DNA of 64,000 nucleotides from positions 310,001 to 374,000 of the forward strand of contig NZ_JAJPUI010000005.1 in assembly GCF_021390935.1 (NCBI RefSeq). Reading direction: 5' to 3'. This document shows, piece by piece, positions 46,044 to 54,056 of this stretch. Under the pieces are notes generated by a model, which was not told where the DNA came from, made no database searches, and saw only the letters and a program-made list of their open reading frames with translations. This DNA is from Streptomyces sp. CC228A (GTDB taxonomy: Bacteria > Actinomycetota > Actinomycetes > Streptomycetales > Streptomycetaceae). Made by a program: the position numbers and the translations under genes. Within the stretch, counting starts at the first letter, position 1; each line of letters starts with the position of its first letter.

Positions 46044-47060
46044 CTAGCCGTGCGGGTCGAGCCGCACGACGGCCTTGCCGGTGTTGGCGCCGCGCAGCAT
46101 GCCGAGGAACGCGTCGACGGCGTGGTCGAAGCCCTCGGTCACGCTGAGCCGGTCCACGGCGCGCCCCGCCCTCAGGTGCGGCACGAGGAAGTCCTCAAGC
46201 TCCTGCTGCGCGTCCCCGTGGCGGGCGACGAGGAAGCCCTCCAGGCGGATGCTCTTCTCCACGAGGTCGAAGAGGTTGCGCGGGGCGGCGGGCGGGCAGG
46301 CCGAGTTGTACTGCGCGATCGCGCCGCACCAGGCGATCCTGCCGAACTCCCGCATCGACGCGATCGCCGCCTCCAGGTGGTCGCCGCCGACGTTGTCGAC
46401 GTAGACGTCGATCCCGTCCGGCGCGGCCTGCCGGAGCTGCTGCGCGAGCGGGGTGGCGGCGCTGCGGTCGAGGGCGGCGTCGAACCCGAACTCCTCGGTG
46501 AGCAAGCGCGCCTTGGCCGGGGACCCGGCGCTGCCGATGACCCGCCCGGCGCCCAGCAGCCGGGCGAGCTGCCCCGCGGCGGTGCCGACACCGCCCGCCG
46601 CCGCCGACACGAACACGGTGTCGCCCGCCCGCAGCCGGGCGATCCGGGTGAGCGCCACGTAGGCGGTCAGCCCGGTGCCGCCGAGCAGCCCGAGGAACGA
46701 CTCGGGGGCGATCCCCTCGTACGCGGGCAGCAGTCTGGCCTCGGCCGGTGTCAGGACGGTGCGGGTGCGCCAGCCGTCCCGGTGGAAGACGAGGGAGCCG
46801 ACCGGCAGTTCGGCGCTGCGGGACTCCGTGACCCGCCCGACGGAGCGGCCTTCGAGCGGGGCGTGCAGGTCCCAGTCGCCGTCCATGCACTCCCGCATGT
46901 ACGGGTCCACGGACAGCCACAGGTTCTCCACCAGGGCGGTGCCCGGGGTGAGCGGCGGCAGGGCGAGCTCCACCTCGGCGAAGTCGCCCGGCACGGGCAT
47001 GCCCTGAGGGCGGCGGACCTGCTGCACGGCCCGCGCGGAGCGTGCGGTGGGCGTGCTCAC
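46044..47060 (-). CDS. NADP-dependent MDR-family oxidoreductase (enone reductase-like)
   Basis: 338 aa zinc-free medium-chain reductase of the prostaglandin/leukotriene reductase group: LWLSVDPYMRECMDGD, FLGLLGGTGLTAYVALTRIA, VFVSAAAGGVGTAAGQLARL, DGIDVYVDNVGGDHLEAAI and GRIAWCGAIAQYN. Such enzymes reduce alpha,beta-unsaturated ketones with NADPH. GTG overlaps the stop of the ATP-grasp gene (GTGA). In the cluster it could reduce an enone or similar intermediate. Confidence 0.93.
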   Translation of the reverse strand: MSTPTARSARAVQQVRRPQGMPVPGDFAEVELALPPLTPGTALVENLWLSVDPYMRECMDGDWDLHAPLEGRSVGRVTESRSAELPVGSLVFHRDGWRTRTVLTPAEARLLPAYEGIAPESFLGLLGGTGLTAYVALTRIARLRAGDTVFVSAAAGGVGTAAGQLARLLGAGRVIGSAGSPAKARLLTEEFGFDAALDRSAATPLAQQLRQAAPDGIDVYVDNVGGDHLEAAIASMREFGRIAWCGAIAQYNSACPPAAPRNLFDLVEKSIRLEGFLVARHGDAQQELEDFLVPHLRAGRAVDRLSVTEGFDHAVDAFLGMLRGANTGKAVVRLDPHG

Positions 47061-48268
47061 GCGGCCACCTGCCGCTCCGCCGCCGGCTGCGGGCCTGCGT
47101 CGACCGCCACGGTGCGGGCGCACTCCTCCAGGAACCGCCGCAGCTGCGCCGCGTCGCTGTGGGACGCCTCGATGAACACCGGGACCTCCCACTCCTGGTA
47201 GGTGATGTGCGCGGGGGACGCCTGGCCGGGGGCCAGGGTGTGCACGCGGTCGGCGCAGGGGTGGGTGCGCAGCGCCTCCGGGACAGTGACGGCGGCCGGG
47301 GTGCCGCCGGGCAGGTGGTGGCCGGGGAAGGCCAGCCAGCCGTGGTAGCGGCCGCTGGGGCGGCCCGTCGCGGGCCGGTCGAGGCCGAGGCGGACGGCGA
47401 TCTCGTGGGACGGCAGGTGCACGCCGGTGTGCCGCTCGTGCAGGGGGACGACCGCGGCGCCGCCGACCCGGTTGGCGACCTCCAGGAAGACCCGTTCGCC
47501 TTCGGCGGTCTCGAAGAACTCCAGGTGCAGGGAGCCCTCTTCGATGCCGAGGGCCGTGACGACCTGCTGGGCGAAGGCCCGCTGCTCCGGGGTGTGCGGC
47601 TCCTGGTGGGACCCGAGCGGTGTGCCCGCGGCGTACTCGACGGGCTTGTTGACGTACCGGCTGACGGAGAGGTCCACCAGCCGGCCGTCCTGGACGAGGC
47701 CGTCCGCGTGCAGGATGTCGCCGTCGATGTGCTCCTCCAGCTGGAACGCCGCCGGGTCGGGCAGCCTCCAGTACGCGCTGAGGGCGTCCCGCGCCGTCTC
47801 GTGGACCGTGACGTCCTCGCTGGAGGCGCCCTGGCGCGGCTTGAGCACCGTGCGGCCGGTCCACGGCAGCGGCCTGCACCGGGACGGTTCGCGGACGAAC
47901 CGCGGGTGGCGCAGCCCCGAACCGGCGAGGGCCTCCTTCATCCGCACCTTGTCCCGCACCAGCTCGACCTGCTCGGGGGACGGCCCGTCGATGCCGAGGT
48001 GCCGGCGCACGGAGCAGGCTTCGGCGATGCCGAACTCGGACAGGGCGAGCACCTTCTCGTACCCGTCGGCGGGTGAGGTGCGGGCGCACACCCCGGCGAC
48101 CAGGTCCTCGTCCGCGTCCAGGGTGAGGCGGGTGCAGCGCAGCCCGTCGGGCAGGTCGGCCATCCGGTGGGGGTGGCCGATGTACGTCACGTCGTGCCGT
48201 TCGTGGTCGATCGCACGGTGGTAGTCGATCTTCCGGTACGGCACCTGGTGCATGACGAGGATCTTCAT
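47057..48268 (-). CDS. ATP-grasp ligase
   Basis: 403 aa. ATP-grasp elements are TVLKPRQGASSEDV (phosphate-binding loop), FQLEEHIDGDILHADGLV, LHLEFFETAEGERVFLEVAN and RVGGA, giving the Mg-binding Glu/Asn set. The N-terminus (KILVMHQVPYRKIDYHRAID) is the usual pre-ATP-grasp domain. Enzymes of this type form amide or ester bonds by acyl-phosphate activation. It overlaps both neighbours by four bases. Likely joins an amino acid or amine to a carboxylate made by the other cluster enzymes; the partners are unknown. Confidence 0.9.
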   Translation of the reverse strand: MKILVMHQVPYRKIDYHRAIDHERHDVTYIGHPHRMADLPDGLRCTRLTLDADEDLVAGVCARTSPADGYEKVLALSEFGIAEACSVRRHLGIDGPSPEQVELVRDKVRMKEALAGSGLRHPRFVREPSRCRPLPWTGRTVLKPRQGASSEDVTVHETARDALSAYWRLPDPAAFQLEEHIDGDILHADGLVQDGRLVDLSVSRYVNKPVEYAAGTPLGSHQEPHTPEQRAFAQQVVTALGIEEGSLHLEFFETAEGERVFLEVANRVGGAAVVPLHERHTGVHLPSHEIAVRLGLDRPATGRPSGRYHGWLAFPGHHLPGGTPAAVTVPEALRTHPCADRVHTLAPGQASPAHITYQEWEVPVFIEASHSDAAQLRRFLEECARTVAVDAGPQPAAERQVAA

Positions 48269-49224
48269 CCCTGATACTCCAAGGTCGTGATGCCCCAGCT
48301 GAAGCCCATGGCGCTGGTGGCGAGCATGATCAGGTCGCCGCGGCGCAGCCGGCCTGCGCGTTCGAGGTCCCCGAGCGCGATGAGGGTGTCGGTCCCGCCC
48401 ATGTGGGCGAGGCGGTGGTAGTTGAAGACGCTGCGTCCGGCCGGGATGCCCAGGCTGTCCAGCAGCCGCAGGTGCATGGTGCGGTCGCCGTGGTTGATCA
48501 GGAAGTACGCGATGTCCTCGCGCTCCCTGCCCAGGACGTCGAGCGTCTCGTCGACCAGCGCGGTGAAGTGCCGTACGTACGCGTCGGCGAGGCCGCCGCG
48601 GTGCGCGGCGCGCCGGATGACCACCCGGCCGTCCGCGTGCTCCCCCGCGTAGTAGTCGGACCAGCTGCCGTCGGTGCGCATCGCGGAGTGGAGGACGCGG
48701 AAACGGCCCGCACCGCCCACCAGCAGTATCGCCGCAGCCGCATCACCGAGGTTGAACAGAGCTTTGGCATCCGGGTCCCCGTAGTCCACCATCCGGCTCA
48801 GCCGGTCCCCGACCAGGACCAGCGCGTGGTCGCCGGGCCCGAGCGCGCCCGGCACGGTCAGCAGGCGCAGCGCCGTCATCCCGGCGTTGCAGAAGTTCGC
48901 CACCTCGAAGCAGTGGGCCCGGTCGACGCCCAGTTCGTGGGCGATCTTCGCGGCCGGCGACCAGAACGGCCGGTCCCACTCGCCGGACCCGGCGTAGACG
49001 ACCTGCCGGATGCGGGAGGCCGCCGTGCCGGTCCTGGCGAGCACGTCCCGGGCCGCTTCCCGGGCCAGCTCCCACACCGCCTCGCCGTCGGCGAGGACGG
49101 GGAAGCCGTCGCAGTGGGTGATCGCGGCCAGGTCCGCGAGGGCCACACCGGAGGCGCGGTGCATGGCGCGCAGGTCGGCCCTCGCGGAGGGGAAGCGGAC
49201 GGCGAAGTCGGCTATGCCGCCCAC
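48265..49224 (-). CDS. KASIII-like beta-ketoacyl-ACP synthase family protein
   Basis: 319 aa thiolase-fold protein. The nucleophile is Cys112 in VANFCNAGMTAL and the second catalytic residue is His245 in LINHGDRTMH, at normal KASIII positions. The third residue, Asn of a GNT motif, is replaced: the region reads HMGGTDT. This favours acyl transfer or a non-decarboxylative reaction over ordinary chain initiation, as in some KASIII-like acyltransferases (inference). No ACP is encoded nearby. GTG 49224 overlaps the dioxygenase end by 13 bases and the ATP-grasp start by four. Confidence 0.85.
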   Translation of the reverse strand: MGGIADFAVRFPSARADLRAMHRASGVALADLAAITHCDGFPVLADGEAVWELAREAARDVLARTGTAASRIRQVVYAGSGEWDRPFWSPAAKIAHELGVDRAHCFEVANFCNAGMTALRLLTVPGALGPGDHALVLVGDRLSRMVDYGDPDAKALFNLGDAAAAILLVGGAGRFRVLHSAMRTDGSWSDYYAGEHADGRVVIRRAAHRGGLADAYVRHFTALVDETLDVLGREREDIAYFLINHGDRTMHLRLLDSLGIPAGRSVFNYHRLAHMGGTDTLIALGDLERAGRLRRGDLIMLATSAMGFSWGITTLEYQG

Positions 49225-50075
49225 TGCGCGTCCTGTCCGCGCTCCTCGATGCTCACGCGGTGCACGGTGCGGTCCACGCCGGGCTCGACCGCGGTGGCGG
49301 CGTGGTAGGTCGTCGCGGTCTTCCACACCAGCAGGTCGTTCCTGGTCCAGCGGTGGGTGTAGACGTGGTCCGGGTCCTGGATGAGCCCGTCGATGACCGC
49401 GAAGAACTCCTCGTTCTCGTTGGCGTCGAAGCCGACCACGGACTGCATGTACTCGGGTGCGCCGTACAGGTACGGGCGGCCGGTGTGCGGGTCCTGCTTG
49501 ACCAGGGGGTGCTCGGTCGGCGGGTACTGCTGCTCGACGAGGGCCCTGAACTCCGCGATGGACAGCCCGACGTGCTCCTGCGCGATGCGCTGGCGCTTGC
49601 CGACGGTGTGCAGGGCGGTGCGCCCGGCGATCCGGTCCTTCCACCGCTGCGGCAGCCGGTCGTAGACGTCGACGGCGCTGGCGTAGAGGGTGTGGCCGCT
49701 GGTGCCGGGCACGTCGACGCCGTGCAGCATCGTGTACGGCGCCGGGTCCTTCACGTACGAGGAGTCCTGGTGCCAGAAGTTGCCGACCCGGGCGACGCCG
49801 ACGGGGCGGTTCGCCCGCATGGCGTTCGAGGAGATCATGATCTCCGGGTGGTCGGGGTGGCGGTACTTGGCCATCAGGAACGGCACGGGCCGGCCGATCC
49901 GGGAGGCGAGCGCGATCTGCTGCTCCGGGGTGAGGTCCAGCCCGCGGACGACCACGAGCTCACGCCGGTGGACGCCGTCGAGGAGCTGCCGGAACACCTC
50001 CGGGTCCTGGAGGTCCTCGTAGGTCACTCCGGTCATCTCGGAGCCGATGAAGGGGGTGATGTCCTTGATCTGCAT
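49212..50075 (-). CDS. TauD/TfdA-family Fe(II)/2-oxoglutarate dioxygenase
   Basis: 287 aa. The iron ligands are visible as His-x-Asp in NFWHQDSSY and a distal His in TTYHAAT; the 2-oxoglutarate-binding Arg is in TVHRVSIE. Other family blocks are RRELVVVRGLDLTPEQQ, YASAVDVYDRLPQRWKDRI and WTRNDLLVWKT. It probably hydroxylates, desaturates or cleaves a small intermediate of the cluster. It starts 36 bases after the oxoamine synthase stop and overlaps the KASIII-like gene. Confidence 0.93.
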   Translation of the reverse strand: MQIKDITPFIGSEMTGVTYEDLQDPEVFRQLLDGVHRRELVVVRGLDLTPEQQIALASRIGRPVPFLMAKYRHPDHPEIMISSNAMRANRPVGVARVGNFWHQDSSYVKDPAPYTMLHGVDVPGTSGHTLYASAVDVYDRLPQRWKDRIAGRTALHTVGKRQRIAQEHVGLSIAEFRALVEQQYPPTEHPLVKQDPHTGRPYLYGAPEYMQSVVGFDANENEEFFAVIDGLIQDPDHVYTHRWTRNDLLVWKTATTYHAATAVEPGVDRTVHRVSIEERGQDAQWAA

Positions 50076-50111
50076 GCGTGGGTCCTTGGCAGGGGTGGGT
50101 ACGGGCGGTCG

Positions 50112-51326
50112 TCAGGCGGCGTCGAGGCAGGTCCGCAGGGCGCGGACGAAACCGTCGATCTGCTCCTGGGTGCGGAAGGGCGCGACCGTCACGCGGAACC
50201 GCTCGCCGCCCTTGGCGACGGACGGGTAGTTGATGGGCTGGACGTAGATGTCGAACTCGTCCAGCAGCCGCCGCGAGACGGCCTTGACGCGCTCGCCGCC
50301 GGGCACCAGCACGGGCACCAGGTGGCTCTCCGCGTCGATGAAGTCGATCCCGGCGCGGTGCAGCGCGGTCCGCATGCGGGCGGCGTTCGCCGTGAGCCGC
50401 AGCCGCATCTCGGCGCCCTGCTCGCCCTGGATGACGTCGAGGCTGCGCCGGGTGGCGTCGAGGCTGGACCGCGGGATGGTGGTGGTGAAGATGAAGCCGG
50501 GCGCGTACGAGCGCACGTAGTCGAGGGCCGTGTCGGGGCCCGCGACGTAGCCGCCGGTGGTGCCGACGGCCTTTCCGAAGACACCTTGCACAAAGGTGGG
50601 CCGGTACTCGCCGATCTCCTCGCATATACCGGCACCTGTGGGGCCGTTGACGCCGATTGCATGCGTCTCGTCGAGATACGTCATGGCGTTGTACCGATCC
50701 GCCAGATCGCATATCCGGCTGATCGGTGCGATGTCCCCGTCCATCGAGTAGACGGATTCGAAGACAATCAGCTTGGGCCGCTCGACGGGGTACTGGGCGA
50801 GCAGTTCCTCCAGGGCCTCCACATCGCTGTGCGGGAAGATGTGGCGGCGATTCCCGACGGAGCGGATCCCCTCGATCAGCGAGCGGTGGTTCAGTGAATC
50901 GGAGAACACCACCGTGTCGGGTTCGGCCGCGAGGAGGGTGGTGAGCGTCTCGAAGTTCGCCACGTATCCACTGGTGAAGACCAGCGCCCGCGGGCGGCGG
51001 TGCCAGGCCGCGAGCCGGGCTTCCAGTTCGACGTGGGCCTCACTGGTGCCCGCGATGTTGCGGGAGCCGCCGTTGCCGGTGCCGTGCCGCCGCGTGGAGG
51101 CGATCTGCGCCTCCATGACCTGCGGGTTCTGGCTCATACCGAGGTAGTCGTTGGTGCACCACACCTGGATGCGCCGCCCCTGGTGCAGCGCGTACCCCGG
51201 TTCCTCCGCGAGGTACGAGCAGGGGGTGAACTCCCGGTAGAGGCCTGAGGTCTTGAGGTCCGTCAGCTTGTCGGCCAAGCCCTCGAACGGGGCCGGCGGG
51301 CGCACGGAAAGCTGTTTGGCGGACAT
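50112..51326 (-). CDS. 5-aminolevulinate synthase-like alpha-oxoamine synthase
   Basis: 404 aa PLP enzyme. ALAS blocks: WCTNDYLGMSQNPQVMEAQI, LVFTSGYVANFETL, VFESVYSMDGDIAPISRICD, MTYLDETHAIGVNGPTGAGI and VQGVFGKAVGTTGGYVAG with the PLP lysine near Lys252. ALAS condenses glycine with succinyl-CoA. Here the substrate loop reads GGSRNIAGT where housekeeping ALAS has GGTRN, so another amino acid such as serine is possible. Streptomycetes make heme by the C5 route, so this is a specialised-metabolism enzyme (as in C5N-unit or alaremycin-type pathways). First gene of the operon; ATG 51326. Confidence 0.92.
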   Translation of the reverse strand: MSAKQLSVRPPAPFEGLADKLTDLKTSGLYREFTPCSYLAEEPGYALHQGRRIQVWCTNDYLGMSQNPQVMEAQIASTRRHGTGNGGSRNIAGTSEAHVELEARLAAWHRRPRALVFTSGYVANFETLTTLLAAEPDTVVFSDSLNHRSLIEGIRSVGNRRHIFPHSDVEALEELLAQYPVERPKLIVFESVYSMDGDIAPISRICDLADRYNAMTYLDETHAIGVNGPTGAGICEEIGEYRPTFVQGVFGKAVGTTGGYVAGPDTALDYVRSYAPGFIFTTTIPRSSLDATRRSLDVIQGEQGAEMRLRLTANAARMRTALHRAGIDFIDAESHLVPVLVPGGERVKAVSRRLLDEFDIYVQPINYPSVAKGGERFRVTVAPFRTQEQIDGFVRALRTCLDAA

Positions 51327-51372
51327 GGGTCTCCTGTCACTGGTATTCGGTGCAGTGGCGCGACGGGGAAGG

Positions 51373-51522
51373 TCAGCCCCACCGCGAGTCGTCCGCCGGG
51401 GCGGCGACCGCGGCGCGCTCCGGCCGGTCTTCGGTACCCGCCTGCACGTCCGCCGCCAGAACGGCCAGGACCGCCGCACCGAGTACGCCGAATACGGAAC
51501 GAAGGATCTTTGCCTTCAGCAT
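51373..51522 (-). CDS. Small secreted-peptide candidate (49 aa)
   Basis: A 49-residue protein: basic start MLKAKILRS, hydrophobic FGVLGAAVLAVLAA, then DVQA, an AxA-like signal peptidase site, leaving about 21 polar residues that begin GTEDRPERAAV and end DDSRWG. GGGGGGAA sits just before the ATG. It lies between the LuxR gene and the biosynthetic operon, in the operon's direction. It could be a secreted signal or precursor peptide, or a small membrane protein. I recognise no family. Confidence 0.55.
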   Translation of the reverse strand: MLKAKILRSVFGVLGAAVLAVLAADVQAGTEDRPERAAVAAPADDSRWG

Positions 51523-51657
51523 GAAAAAATTCCCCCCAATATCCTGTCGGGCCACCACTTCCGGCCCGTGACCAGAATCATGCGCCCTGGCGGTCGCGCA
51601 GAACAGGGAAATCCAGCAGCATGATCATGCAAGCGCCAGAACCTGAAGGTTAGACAA

Positions 51658-52644
51658 ATGTGCACGAGAAGTGGCGAACAAGAGCAAACCGGACTTCCGC
51701 CGGTGTGCGACGAGGGATTGACCTTCTACGCGGAGGTACTGAAGGGCCACTTCCAGCCAGAGGAATGCCCGGAATGCCTGATCGCTCTGGGCTTCGTCCA
51801 CCGCGGCGGCGACGGCCGGCTCGTCCCCATCCCGCCCGGGCTCGCGGCGAACTCCCTGCTCGTGCCCATGGAGCAGAGCATCGAGTCCACGCAGCGGGTC
51901 CTGGCCCAGGCCAGGTCCGCGGTGCACCAGGTGGAGGAGGTCTACCGCTCTGTCGGAAGCGACTCCGGCGTCCGGGTCATCCGGGGCGCTGCCGCCATCA
52001 ACGCCACGCTGGAAAGCGTGGTGAACTCCTGCCAGGAGGAGCTGCTGACGGCCCAGCCGGGCGGCGGCCGGGCTCAGGAACTGCTGGAGGACGCGCTCCC
52101 CTCCGACGTGGCCGCGCTCCGCCGCGGCGTCCGCCAGCGCACCATCTACCAGCACACCGTCCGCACCCACGGCCCCACGCTGTCGTACGTGGAGCAGGTC
52201 TCCGCCGCGGGCGCCGAGGTGCGCACCCTGGACGAGGTGTTCGACCGGCTCATCGTCTGCGACCGCAGGATCGCCTTCGTCCCGGACCCCGCCGAGGAGC
52301 GCCGCCAGTTCGCGCTGGCCATCGAGCACCCGGGCCTCATCCGCTACCTCGTCGGGATCTTCGACCACGCCTGGGAGCGCGCCGTCCCCCTCGACTACGC
52401 CCCCAGCGCGCACCGCCCGCCGCTCCTCGCCAACGAGACCCGCCGCGCGGTCCTCCAGCTCATGGTCAACGGCTACACGGACGAGACGATCGCCGGGCGC
52501 CTCGGCATGAGCACCCGGACCGTCGCCACCCACATCCGCAAGGCGTCCGAGATGCTCGGCAGCCGCAGCCGCGCCCAGCTCGCCTACCTGATCGCGAAGG
52601 CCGGGCTGCTGGACGAGGACGAGCCGGCGGCCGAAGCGGTCTGA
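51658..52644 (+). CDS. LuxR-family transcriptional regulator (TrmB-like N-terminus)
   Basis: 328 aa. The C-terminal helix-turn-helix is ETRRAVLQLMVNGYTDETIA followed by GRLGMSTRTVATHIRKASEM (about 265-315), a standard LuxR domain. The N-terminal 100 residues look like a TrmB-type winged helix with a following coiled coil (QSIESTQRVLAQARSAVHQV). A middle ligand-binding-like region lacks a receiver motif. It is divergent from the peptide gene and operon; the 135-base gap to the peptide gene would hold the shared control region. Likely the cluster's pathway regulator. Confidence 0.87.
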   Translation: MCTRSGEQEQTGLPPVCDEGLTFYAEVLKGHFQPEECPECLIALGFVHRGGDGRLVPIPPGLAANSLLVPMEQSIESTQRVLAQARSAVHQVEEVYRSVGSDSGVRVIRGAAAINATLESVVNSCQEELLTAQPGGGRAQELLEDALPSDVAALRRGVRQRTIYQHTVRTHGPTLSYVEQVSAAGAEVRTLDEVFDRLIVCDRRIAFVPDPAEERRQFALAIEHPGLIRYLVGIFDHAWERAVPLDYAPSAHRPPLLANETRRAVLQLMVNGYTDETIAGRLGMSTRTVATHIRKASEMLGSRSRAQLAYLIAKAGLLDEDEPAAEAV

Positions 52645-53071
52645 CCGCACCGCGGGCCGCCTCCACCGCAGCCCCCCGGGCCGCGCACCACCGGACCGCG
52701 CACCACCGGGCCGCGCACCAGCGGGCCGCCTCCGCGGTGACCGCCGCCCTTCCAGCCCCGCGGCGCCCGCCGGCACGGGACCCGCCGCACCGAACCCACG
52801 GCACGCGCCCGGCCGCGCCAGACCGCGGCCCCCGCGCCGGGGATCCGGCCCCCTCACCCGGCCCGGCAGGCCCCGGCGCACCGCCGGCCCCCGCACCCGG
52901 CCCGGCAGGCCCCGGCGCACCGCCGCCCCCGCACCCCGCCCCGGCAGGCCCCGGCGCACCGCCGGGCCCAGCACCCCACCGCGCCGGGCGCAGCGCGCCC
53001 CCGACACCGCGCCCACGCGACCCGCCCCTACCCGACCCACCCCCGCGCGGCTCGCGGCACGCGGTCCGCCC
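52645..53071. repeat. Intergenic tandem repeats after the LuxR gene
   Basis: No credible gene. Several CCGCGCACCACCGG units lie near 52680-52730 and three CCCGGCAGGCCCCGGCGCAC units of about 40 bases between 52855 and 52970. Confidence 0.6.
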
Positions 53072-53880
53072 TCACCGTGCCAGGCTCAGCACGTCCCCCA
53101 TCACCACCACCGGCCGCGCCGACGGGTCGAGCCACGTCAGCACCTCCTTCATCTGCGGCTTCTCCAGGGATACACACCCCTGCGTGGGCCCGTCGTGGTC
53201 GACGTGGAGCCAGATCCCGCCGCCGCGCTCCACGCCCAGGGGGCGGGTCCAGTCCAGGGGGGACGTGCCCGGCTTGCGGTTGTAGTTGATGGCGACGACG
53301 TAGTCGAAGGAGCCCGCCAGCGGTTCCCCGAGGGCGCCGGTGCCGGTGGCCGTGAAGGCCGGGCCCCGGTCGTACGGGAGCCTCGTGCCCGGGTCGGGGA
53401 GCAGGCCGCCGGCGTCCGTCAGGCCGTACACGCCGACGGGCGAGCGCAGGTCGTCCTGCACGTGGTGGTCGGTCCAGCCCCTGACCGCGTTGTGCGCGGG
53501 CCACGGGCCTGCCACCGCCTTCCAGCCGGCCCCCGGGGGGCGCTCGTAGAGGGTGACGGCGGAGTCGCTGGAGTCCCGGTCCTTCCCGCGGACGACGACC
53601 GCCTGCCTCGTGGCCGGGTCGAGGGCGGCGCGGGTGCGCGGGCCGAGCCCGGGGATGTCCGCCGGGGCGGGCGGCGGCAGCGCGGGCACGCCGCCGCGGC
53701 CCGCCCGGCGGGCGGCGGCGGGGTCCCGTGGTCGCCGGGGCCCTTCGCCCCGGCGGCCGGCGGGCGGCGCCGCTCCCCGTCCGGTGGGCCGCCGTCGGCG
53801 CACGCGGTCACCGGCAGGAGCGGGAACAGCACCGCGGCCACCACGGGGAGGCGGCGGCGCGGGCGGCGGAACACGGGCAT
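53072..53880 (-). CDS. L,D-transpeptidase-like lipoprotein (YkuD fold), frameshifted
   Basis: Cell-wall enzyme candidate. ATG 53880 begins a basic/hydrophobic signal ending LFPLLPVTAC, a lipobox, followed by a Pro/Gly-rich linker. The catalytic domain is in another frame: SPVGVYGLTDAGG, NYNRKPGTSP and WLHVDHDGPTQGCVSLEK, the last carrying the His and Cys of YkuD enzymes. One added base near 53700 restores 270 codons. It would sit on the outer face of the membrane and make or modify 3-3 peptidoglycan links. GAAAGG lies upstream of the ATG. Confidence 0.85.
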
Positions 53881-53989
53881 GGGTCGGGCCTTTCGCAGGA
53901 GCCGGAGGTGCCGGTGCCGGGGCTTCACCCCTTGTCAACGCCTCTGCGCCCGTGCGGGGTTGCGGGTGGCGGCCCAGTCGACAGAAACA

Positions 53990-54029
53990 CGCGGGCCCCG
54001 GGCCGGATTCCTCCGGTCCGGGGCCCGCG
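53990..54029 (-). terminator. Terminator downstream of aspS
   Basis: An 18-bp stem (one G-T pair), CGCGGGCCCCGG..CGGA / TCCGG..CCGGGGCCCGCG, around a four-base loop, about 28 bases past the aspS stop. Confidence 0.8.
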
Positions 54030-54056
54030 CCCAGGGTGTGCGGCGTGCCGCGCGGC

